Of a stretch of 6,243 nucleotides of DNA, positions 1 to 6,243 are shown in pieces (position 1 is the stretch's first letter; every line of letters begins with the position of its first letter). The stretch covers positions 1 to 6,243 of the forward strand of contig JAAZVM010000027.1 of NCBI GenBank assembly GCA_018623505.1, in the 5' to 3' direction. Both the position numbers and the translations under genes were made by a program. The stretch comes from Patescibacteria group bacterium. Its GTDB lineage: Bacteria; Patescibacteriota; Gracilibacteria; BD1-5; UBA6164. Below the pieces are notes generated by a model. The model had not been told where the DNA came from. It saw nothing but the letters and a program-made list of their open reading frames with translations, and did not search any database.

Positions 1-56
1 TATCCTTATTTAGAGTACTAGAAATTTGCATAAAAAAAGTAAATATGAGAAAATAA
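1..56 (+). CDS. Possible C-terminal tail of an upstream gene (partial)
   Basis: One plus-strand frame is open from the window edge for 17 codons and reads SLFRVLEICIKKVNMRK. It ends in a tandem TAA TAG at 54-59, directly against the terminator-like hairpin at 55-86. A gene end is therefore likely here, and stop codons inside terminator stems are a habit of this window. The fragment is too short to identify. A second frame ending in YPYLEY with TAG at 19-21 is an equally short alternative. That a plus-strand gene ends here is more secure than which frame it uses. Confidence 0.3.
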   Translation, partial: SLFRVLEICIKKVNMRK

Positions 57-86
57 TAGAGTATTTATAAATAACTCTATTTTTTT
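55..86 (+). terminator. Terminator-like hairpin abutting the ATG of the secreted-protein gene
   Basis: AATAGAGT (55-62) pairs with ACTCTATT (74-81), giving an 8-bp stem around an 11-nt AT loop, followed by a run of T through 86. This is the form of a rho-independent terminator for a gene entering from the left. The T-run ends one base before the ATG at 87, so no ribosome-binding site fits between them. The loop holds TATAAA (66-71), which could be a -10 element starting a transcript about 8 nt before that ATG, but no convincing -35 is visible. The hairpin could instead be a 5' leader structure. Confidence 0.5.
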
Positions 87-2783
87 ATGAATAAATTTAT
101 AATTTTTATATCACTTTTTTTCCTACTTTGATGAATAAATCAAAGTTTTTCTGCTTGGTATGATTTTAAACAAGTAACAGCTTCTTGAGAATGTCCTAAT
201 GATTCAGATACTACTTGATGAAAATTTGAATTTAATGTTTGAACAAATTTAAATTGATCGTCAGTTTGTGGTACAACAGTTTCAAATTGAAAATATTTAT
301 GTGACCATGCTGTAGATAGAAATAATGATTGAAAAATCACTACTGCTGACTATACAAGTACTACAAGCAATCAAAAATCAAGTTGAGTTTTGTCATGAAA
401 TAAAATGAATTGTGCTAAATGGGATGCTCAAAATCCTACAGCCTGATATGCTATATCTTGATGAACTACTACAAATAATACATGGTCAAATTCTAATGTA
501 ACTGTTAGTGCAACTTGTAGTGATACTTGATGAAGCTGATGTGATACTACTTCTTATCAGTATAGAGAATCTGATTCAAATTTTACTTGTAATTCTTCAT
601 GAATATGGAATACTGGAACTTCGAAAACATATTCACCATCTAATGAGACAAATTTAGTAAAATATATATGTTTTAGAGTAAAAGATATTGCTGGAAACTG
701 ATATGCTTATAGTAACGTTGCTACTGTTAAAATAGATAAAAAGATTCCAAAAATTATAGATATAACTAATAATGTACCACTTGACTTACTAGCTAATCAT
801 AATTATAATTATAATTTTTCTGTATGAGTTAATGGAGGTTCACCTATTGATTCTATTAAAATAGAAAAAGAAAAAGATATTGAACCAAATGATCCATATG
901 AACCATGGGATGACTATTATACAGATGATTGTGATAGTTGATCATGTAATGTAATTTGGGATATTTCTGAAGTAGATAATTTTAGAGAATCAGATTTATC
1001 AAGAGAGTATAGCTTTACCATAACTGAAATATGTGATGAAGCATGAAACTGTTGGACTTGAAGACAATCTTATAATCATAATGTGTATGCAAATACAGAA
1101 TCTATTAATACAACTATAATATCAAGTTCTTTAACATCTTGAAATATAGCAGATGGTATAGCTAGGCCATTAACTATTAATTTGAAAGATAATTATTTTA
1201 ATACGATAATTCCAGCTAGCTGAATAAACAGAACAGTAGATTTTAATTTTGATGTAGATAATAATGACTATCAAGATCAATATGGTAGAAATGGAAATTG
1301 AGTATACATAAAATCACCAAATGATTCTACTTTTTCTAATTCTATACCGATATGAGAAAATACTACTCCTTATGAAAATATAATATCTACCGATTGAAAT
1401 TATACTTTTGATTTTAAAGTTTATGCTCCTACAGGCAGCTGATATTATTTTGATATAAATAGTATAACTTACGATATAAATCAAAATAATTTTGATGACA
1501 AAATAGATCAAGGTATTTCAAATTCTAATATTTCATTTAATTTTGCTCCATTATTTACTACTGAGTTTATATGAGAACAAAATGATAATTGATTTAAAAT
1601 AGGACAAGTTCAAACATGAAGCTTGAATATAACAAAAGAAAATACAAGTATCATAACTTCAAATCTAAATACTTATCTTGAATTTTGACAATATAATAAT
1701 CCAGATCATGATACTCATCCAAACTTAGATTTAAGCTATGATAACTGAACTATTATAAGTGAATGACATAAATCAACAGTTTCTTCAAATACTAATTTTT
1801 CTTCATCAACTTGAAGTAATACATTTATTACTTATATGACACAGTCATGATCTGTTGATAATTCACCAGTTTATCTTTCTAGTCATGCATCATATACCAT
1901 TGATTGAAAAGATATAGTTTTAAATACAGATGTTATATGAATGGATCATTATTACTGAACTGCAAACTGAGACTCTTCTGTTTCTTTTGATTGAATAAAG
2001 ATAGTATGAAATACAAATAGTAAATACTCAGATGAAATAATAGAGGGAGAAGAATGAGATAATTATAGTTTAGTTTGAAACTTGGATAAAGCATATATGC
2101 AACAGTTTATAAGAAAAAATGCATATAGTGTTATAAATACAGTTACTCCTGATAATTGAACCAACTCAGTTGCAAACTTGGACTTATCAAATAATGAATC
2201 ATGAGTTGAATTATGAGAAAATATATTATATTTTTGAAAACTATGATGAGCAAATGTATTAAGTTCTAATTCTCAAATAAATTATAGCTGAAAGAAAACT
2301 TTACTTATACATGGTTGAAATTTATATATAAGAAATAATATAGTCGCAAATAACTTAAGTAGTGATATACTAGGTATTATAGTCATACAAGACCAAGAAG
2401 GTAATGGTTGAAAAATATATGTACACCCAGATGTAGCTAGGTTAGATGCTGTAATGTATGCAGATAAGGCACTACTTAGTTATGATTGAAATGAACTTAG
2501 TCCTTTAAATTGAGGTACATCAAGTTATTTAAATAATCAATTGTTTATAAATTGATCTATATTTTCAAACAATACTTTATGAGGTTCTGTTAATAATATT
2601 TGTCCTTATTTTATAGCAAATAGTGATTGTGATAGTAATACATCTCAGTATTATGATTTAAATTATTTGAGAAGGTGAGATGATAATAAATATGATTCTA
2701 GTTATGATGATTATCCTATAATCATAGAGTATAATCCTTTAATTCAAAATAGTCCACCACCACTTTTCTTAAATAAAAAATAA
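87..2783 (+). CDS. Large secreted multidomain surface protein (UGA read as Gly)
   Basis: This 898-aa protein is read in one frame only if UGA is glycine; about 59 in-frame UGA and about 18 GGN codons were counted by hand. The ATG at 87 is the only sensible start: TAA lies in frame at 72, and the codons after 87 give a signal peptide (MNKFIIFISLFFLL, cleavage near S22/A23). Residues 77-88 are an EF-hand or dockerin-like loop, DRNNDGKITTAD. Residues about 138-217 and 225-335 look like Ig-like modules, with DIAGN at 200-204 and DEAGN at 317-321. A segment from 346 (SSLTSGNIADG) faintly recalls invasin-type Ig repeats. The rest is Asn/Ser/Thr/Gly-rich and probably beta-structured. Residues 735-800 begin GKKTLLIHGGNLYI, and the tail is YNPLIQNSPPPLF. 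Twelve of 14 cysteines lie before residue 330. There is no LPXTG motif and no C-terminal membrane helix. Export to the cell surface is well supported; adhesion or host contact is only inference. No named family was recognised. Confidence 0.92.
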
Positions 2784-2813
2784 AAAATCCCTTATGGGAT
2801 TTTTTATTTTTTA
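2774..2813. terminator. Bidirectional terminator shared by convergent genes
   Basis: Positions 2774-2791 and 2796-2813 are perfect inverted repeats of 18 bp around a TTAT loop, with a TCCC/GGGA core. A-tracts on one side and T-tracts on the other supply a U-run in both directions. The TAA of the secreted-protein gene (2781-2783) and the TAA of rpoD (plus-strand TTA, 2811-2813) both lie inside the stem. One 40-bp element thus ends translation and probably transcription of both genes. Confidence 0.9.
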
Positions 2814-4292
2814 GAAAAATTTTATCTTATCAGCATTTGGATGTTCTCTTAATTTTTCAAGTGTTTTAGCTTCAATTTGTCTGATTCTTTCTCTAGTTAC
2901 TCAGAATTCTTTACCTACTTCTTCAAGAGTATGTACATCTCAACCATCTAAACCAAATCTCATTATTATGATTTTTCTTTCTCTAGGAGTAAGGAAATCA
3001 AGCATTTCATATAGATTGTCTTTTAGTAGATTCATATTTGTTTGAGAATCTGGAGTTGGGTTTTTATCATCTTCTATGAAATCTCATAGAGAAGTATCTT
3101 CTTCTGATCATACTGGAGAATCAAGAGATAATATATCTTGAGATATTCTCATTATTTGTCTTACTTTTCTTATGTCCATATCTAGTTCTGTAGCTAGTTC
3201 TTCCATAAGAGGTTCACGAGTAAGTTCTTGAGTAAGTCTTCTATAAGTATGAGTAAACTTGTTTATAGTTTCTATCATGTGAACAGGGACTCTTATCGTT
3301 CTAGCTTGATCAGCTATTGCTCTAGTTACTCATTGTCTTATCCACCATGTAGCATAAGTAGAAAACTTAAATCATTTATCTGGATCAAATTTATCTACAG
3401 CTCTAAAAAGTCATACATTTCATTCTTGGATTAGATCTAGTAAACCTAAACCTCTTCACATATATTTTTTTGCTATAGATACTACAAGTCTTAAGTTCGC
3501 AGCTGCTAGTTTTTTTCTAGCTTCCATACTTCATGCTCTTATTTGTTTACCTAAGTCTATTTCTTCTTCACTAGAAAGTAGCTCAACTCTACCTATTTCG
3601 TTTAAGTACATTCTGATAGAGTCATCACTTATTTCTGATAGTGAAACACTAGATTTATCTTTTTTCTTTTTATCATCTTTAGAAAAAAGAGCTTCTTTTT
3701 CCATAGTATCAACTATATCTATTTCTAGTTGTAGAAATCTAGTATAAACTTCATCAAGTAAGTCTAAATCTTCTTCAGCTTTTGGTATAGCTGCCATAAC
3801 TTCATCTTGAGTTACGCTTCAGTCTTTTTTACCTTTTTTCATTAATGCTTGTATTCATTCTGGCATTCATTCAAGCATTTTTTCAGGTACTTTTACGTCT
3901 ATGAATTCTGTTATTCATTTTCAAAGTCTTCTTTTATCTTCACTTCTATCTTTTGGAAGCTTATTTAATCATTTTTCTTTTTTTAAAGCTAGTATTACTT
4001 CATCATCATCTTCTATATCTTCTTCATCCATATTTTTTAAATCTTCTTCGCTTGGTTCCACATCATCATCCATTTCATCTTCAAACTCTTCTTCTAAATC
4101 ATCTAGTGAAACCTCTGATTCAACATCACTAACTTCTTCTATTTTTATTTTAGGTTTTTTCTTTTTTTCATTTTTTTCAAAATCTATTATATCTTCTTCT
4201 GATACTCCTACTTCTTTAAGTATATTCATATCTAAATCATCTAGTGAAATTTCTTCTATATTATCTTTTTTATTGTCTTTTTTAGCAGCCAT
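2811..4292 (-). CDS. rpoD: Primary RNA polymerase sigma factor RpoD (sigma-70), UGA read as Gly
   Basis: This is the housekeeping sigma subunit that directs core RNA polymerase to -10/-35 promoters. The 493-aa frame holds 16 in-frame UGA and about 9 GGN codons. Residues 1-110 are a strongly acidic, Lys-rich leader without recognisable fold. Region 1.1 covers about 140-200 (KKGKKDGSVTQDEV). Region 1.2 covers 222-254 ([19 protein letters not shown]). Region 2 covers 257-345, with [19 protein letters not shown] and the promoter-melting [11 protein letters not shown] at 310-320. Region 3 follows through about 410 (SPVGSEEDTSLGDFIED). Region 4 runs from LTPRER (434) to the helix-turn-helix [16 protein letters not shown] (463-478). 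UGA encodes the conserved glycines 291, 294, 307 and 464. G321, after WWIRQ, stands where E. coli has Ala. The region-1.1 and complete region-4 signatures mark it as a primary, not alternative, sigma. ATG at 4292 follows a good promoter and is the first start after upstream stops. It lies downstream of dnaG, as in the classical macromolecular-synthesis operon. Confidence 0.97.
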
Positions 4293-4305
4293 TTAGCTTT
4301 AAGTT

Positions 4306-4335
4306 AGTATATATAAAAATATTTTACTTTTTCAA
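4306..4335 (-). promoter_or_regulatory. Probable rpoD promoter
   Basis: On the minus strand a -35 element TTGAAA (4330-4335) is followed after 18 bp by TATACT (4306-4311); an overlapping TATATA with 16-bp spacing is an alternative. Transcription would start near 4299-4301, only about 7-9 nt before the rpoD ATG. That leaves no room for a ribosome-binding site, and none is seen. The call rests on consensus matching in AT-rich DNA, which is error-prone, but its position between a terminator-like hairpin and the gene start fits. Confidence 0.55.
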
Positions 4336-4341
4336 TAACAC

Positions 4342-4375
4342 AAAAAACTTCCTTAATTACAATTTTTTAAGGGAG
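4342..4375 (-). terminator. Terminator-like hairpin upstream of rpoD
   Basis: On the minus strand CTCCCTTAA (from 4375) pairs with TTAAGGAAG (to 4348), with one C-A mismatch and a 10-nt loop. A run of six T follows (4342-4347). It lies downstream of the dnaG terminator and just upstream of the rpoD promoter. It may be a backup terminator that insulates rpoD from dnaG, an attenuator in a longer rpoD leader, or the 3' end of a small RNA started near 4411. Confidence 0.55.
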
Positions 4376-4417
4376 CAAAAAATATTATTTTGTTTTTACA
4401 TTTATTTTAGCCGTTTT

Positions 4418-4445
4418 ATTATATAAAAAAAAGGGTATTAATCAA
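4418..4445 (-). promoter_or_regulatory. Candidate promoter between dnaG and rpoD
   Basis: On the minus strand TTGATT (4440-4445) and a perfect TATAAT (4418-4423) are spaced by 16 bp, predicting a start near 4411. The -35 lies in the dnaG terminator hairpin and the -10 just past its U-run. A transcript from here would meet the hairpin at 4342-4375 after about 40 nt. No open reading frame of useful length lies between. TATAAT arises easily by chance at this base composition, so confidence is low. Confidence 0.3.
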
Positions 4446-4459
4446 ATTTATTTAATACC
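4425..4459 (-). terminator. dnaG rho-independent terminator overlapping its stop codon
   Basis: On the minus strand GGTATTAA (from 4459) pairs with TTAATACC (to 4434) around a 10-nt loop, followed by eight T (4425-4432). The left arm is made of the last dnaG codons (Gly-Ile-Lys), and the TAA stop (4448-4450) lies at the arm-loop junction. On the plus strand the same stem is followed by CTTTTTTT, so it could also stop antisense transcription. No other gene occupies the 155 bp between dnaG and rpoD. Confidence 0.8.
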
Positions 4460-6121
4460 GCTTTTTTTAGCTATAGAAATAAGTTTACTATACTCTAGAA
4501 GAGCATTGTTATTTCATAAGTCTATTTCAGATTTTAGCCTTTCAACCTCTTTTTTGTATATTTCTCTATTTAGTGACCATATGACCTTTGATAGTTCATC
4601 TTTTATGTGCTCAGAATTTTCATGTTCAGATTTAGTTTCTATTTCTAGAGATATTCATTTATATTTTTCCTTTTTATCAAGTTCTAGTTTCTGTATATAT
4701 TCACCTCATGATTCAAGCAAATTTTTTAGATCTTTTCAAATACTATCAGGAAATAGTAATTTTTCTTTTATTATTTTGCTATATTCTTTATCTATTATAC
4801 AATATCATATAACATACTCTTCAGCTGTGTATAATTTTTTCTTTTCTTCTATTTGCATTTTACTTGCTTGATGTCTGAATCTTATCTTGTTGAAAGTATC
4901 ATAGATTATATTTTGATTTATATTTAAAAGTTTAGCAACTTCTTTTAGATAAAAATCCTTTTCTATATTATCAGAATAGCTCTTAATTATATCAAGTAAT
5001 TCTATCAATAACTTTCTTTTATCATCTATGGAGTTTATATCAAACTTTGATTTTTTGATATAAAATCAAATAGGAGTTAGAGCATTTTCTATGTACTCTG
5101 AAAAATCTTTTCAAGAGCTTATTATTTCGTCAGGATCTTTTCAATTTGGAAGAGAAATAATTTTTACTTCAAAACCTTCGTTTTTCATTTTTTCTAGACT
5201 TGCTTTTGTCGCTTTTTCTCAAGCAGAGTCTCAGTCAAAACATAGGTATACTTTTTTAGTAAGCCTTTTAATAAGAGTAAGATGTTTTTCAGTTAAAGCT
5301 GTTCCAGAAACGGCTACAGAGTTTAAAAATCATCATTTATTTAAAGCTATTACATCCATATATCATTCACATATGATTATATAATCAAGCTTTGTTACTT
5401 GGCTTCTAGCATTGAAAAGATTATATAGTATATTTGATTTATCATAGATTTTTGAAGCAGGGGAGTTTAAGTATTTTGGTTCTCATTTTCAGTGAATCCT
5501 ACCTGCAAAAGCTACAAAGTCTCATCTAGAGTTTTGTATAGGGAAAATTATCCTGTCTATAAATTTATCCTTTTTTGATCTTATATCTAGAAAAATTTGA
5601 GAATCTTCTATTTGAGAATCTTCATATCATTTATTTTTTAGATAGTTATATAGATTTAAACCAGAGTCACTATATCAAAAATTGAAATTATTTATTATAT
5701 CTTCATTTAGTCATCTATCATATAAGTATTTTTGTATCTCTGGATAATTTTTTAAAGCATTTTTATAATAATTTGTAGTATCTTTATAAAGAGAATACAT
5801 GTTTTTTTTCTCTTGAAACTTTTCTTCGTTGAAGTTTGTATTTACTTTTATACCTGTATAGTTTCAAAGTATCTCAATAGCATCTTTAAATTCACAATTT
5901 TCTATATCCATTATAAACTTAATAGCTCATCATCATTTATGACATCCAAAACAATAAGCTAATTGTTTTGCAGGACTTACTACAAAGCTAGGAGTTTTTT
6001 CATTATGACCAGGAAAAGGACAATTACATTTGTAATTTGCCCCTGCTTTTTTTAGACTAGCATATTTTCATACTAGGTCTACTATATCTATTGATGATTC
6101 TAATTCTTCGCTAATTCACAT
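4448..6121 (-). CDS. dnaG: DNA primase DnaG, UGA read as Gly
   Basis: DnaG synthesises the short RNA primers that start leading strands and Okazaki fragments, normally bound to the replicative helicase DnaB. This 557-aa frame has about 25 in-frame UGA and 10 GGN codons. The zinc-binding domain has C34 and H39 ([13 protein letters not shown]) plus C57 and C60 (CFGCHKGG). The RNA-polymerase core has [35 protein letters not shown] and PKYLNSP. The Toprim domain has the catalytic EGYMD at 252-256, SGTALT at 272-277 and DGD at 296-298, then KDPDE. The glycines in EGY and DGD are UGA codons. Residues from about 345 to the end are Lys/Glu-rich, helical and divergent, and should be the helicase-binding region. 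Length is slightly below the usual 580-650. ATG at 6121 gives the expected N-terminus ([18 protein letters not shown]), and its second codon is UGA. No Shine-Dalgarno sequence precedes it. The gene begins 5 nt after the stop of an upstream frame, suggesting cotranscription. Confidence 0.97.
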
Positions 6122-6126
6122 TTATT

Positions 6127-6243
6127 TTAAGTATTATCTTGAGTTAAAAAATCTGATTTTAATTCATGTATTTTTAAAAATTTAATTAATTTTACTTTCA
6201 TATCTATTATATCTTTTTTTATTTTTACCCAAACTTTTTTTAA
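6127..6243 (-). CDS. C-terminal end of an unidentified gene upstream of dnaG (partial)
   Basis: A minus-strand frame is open from the window edge for 38 codons and stops with TAA at 6127-6129, five bases before the dnaG ATG. It reads LKKVWVKIKKDIIDMKVK, then LIKFLKIHELKSDFLTQDNT. It is Lys-rich, has no in-frame UGA and shows no motif that I recognise; it does not resemble the end of ribosomal protein S21, the usual dnaG neighbour. The tight spacing favours a real gene cotranscribed with dnaG. An alternative is a separate 24-aa peptide from the internal ATG (MKVKLIKFLK), which has TATAAT just upstream, or plain chance in AT-rich DNA. Confidence 0.45.
   Translation of the reverse strand, partial: LKKVWVKIKKDIIDMKVKLIKFLKIHELKSDFLTQDNT

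Noticed and set aside
140..1511. Minus-strand ORFs at 140-340 and 1314-1511
   Set aside because: They are antisense to the secreted-protein gene, which has a signal peptide and recognisable motifs in the plus frame.
87..2783. Degraded pseudogene with many stop codons
   Set aside because: All interruptions are TGA, with no TAA or TAG in frame over 898 codons, and the neighbouring essential genes show the same pattern.
3901..4296. 131-codon Ser-rich plus-strand ORF
   Set aside because: It is antisense to the Asp/Glu-rich N-terminus of rpoD; the poly-Ser runs are the complement of GAT/GAA codons, and the sense strand gives a clear sigma factor.
4506..5384. Plus-strand ORFs at 4506-4871 and 5091-5384
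   Set aside because: They are low-complexity Ser/Phe/Ile-rich shadows of dnaG, whose Toprim and C-terminal domains are read on the minus strand.
2811..6121. UGA read as tryptophan or selenocysteine
   Set aside because: The UGA positions are conserved glycines in RpoD and DnaG, Trp is already encoded by TGG, and the number of UGAs is far too high for selenocysteine.
6206..6211. TATAAT as a dnaG promoter
   Set aside because: It lies about 85 bp before dnaG inside an open frame, with no credible -35, and AT-rich DNA gives such hexamers by chance.
1..6243. Recoded bacteriophage
   Set aside because: A primary sigma factor with regions 1.1-4.2 beside a full bacterial primase in the conserved dnaG-rpoD order indicates a cellular chromosome; no phage structural or packaging gene is visible.
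1..6243. tRNA genes, CRISPR arrays, insertion sequences
   Set aside because: No cloverleaf-like segment, regularly spaced repeats or transposase motifs were seen; coding sequence fills nearly the whole window.

Overview
This AT-rich window comes from a bacterium that reads UGA as glycine (translation table 25), the code of Gracilibacteria (BD1-5/GN02) and Absconditabacteria (SR1) of the Patescibacteria/CPR. Under the standard code every large gene here is shredded. With UGA as Gly, three complete genes appear: a secreted protein of 898 aa on the plus strand, and RpoD (493 aa) and DnaG (557 aa) on the minus strand. By hand count they carry about 100 in-frame UGA codons against about 37 GGN codons. 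The UGAs fall on near-invariant glycines: DGD and EGY of the primase Toprim domain, EGN and the region-4.2 helix-turn-helix of the sigma factor, and the DG of an EF-hand loop. Tryptophan stays TGG, all three genes end in TAA, and no CGA or CGG codon is used in frame. Housekeeping genes in the same code point to a cellular chromosome rather than a recoded phage.

Layout. Positions 1-86 hold the probable tail of an upstream plus-strand gene and a terminator-like hairpin whose T-run touches the next ATG. Positions 87-2783 (+) encode a large exported protein: signal peptide, dockerin/EF-hand-like calcium loop, Cys-rich Ig-like domains, a long Cys-free beta-rich body and a C-terminal domain ending in a PPPLF-type motif. 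Positions 2774-2813 form an 18-bp perfect palindrome that contains the stop codons of both convergent genes and should terminate in both directions. Positions 2811-4292 (-) are rpoD, with its own promoter. Positions 4293-4447 are an intergenic region with two terminator-like hairpins and two promoter candidates. Positions 4448-6121 (-) are dnaG. Positions 6127-6243 (-) are the C-terminal end of an unidentified gene that ends 5 nt before dnaG.

The dnaG-rpoD order preserves the core of the bacterial macromolecular-synthesis operon, but the hairpins and promoters between the genes suggest they are transcriptionally uncoupled. DnaG makes replication primers and RpoD directs housekeeping transcription. 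The exported protein is an unrelated convergent neighbour, probably part of the cell surface of a host-attached or very small cell. None of the three gene starts has a recognisable Shine-Dalgarno sequence, and the best promoter predicts an almost leaderless rpoD mRNA.
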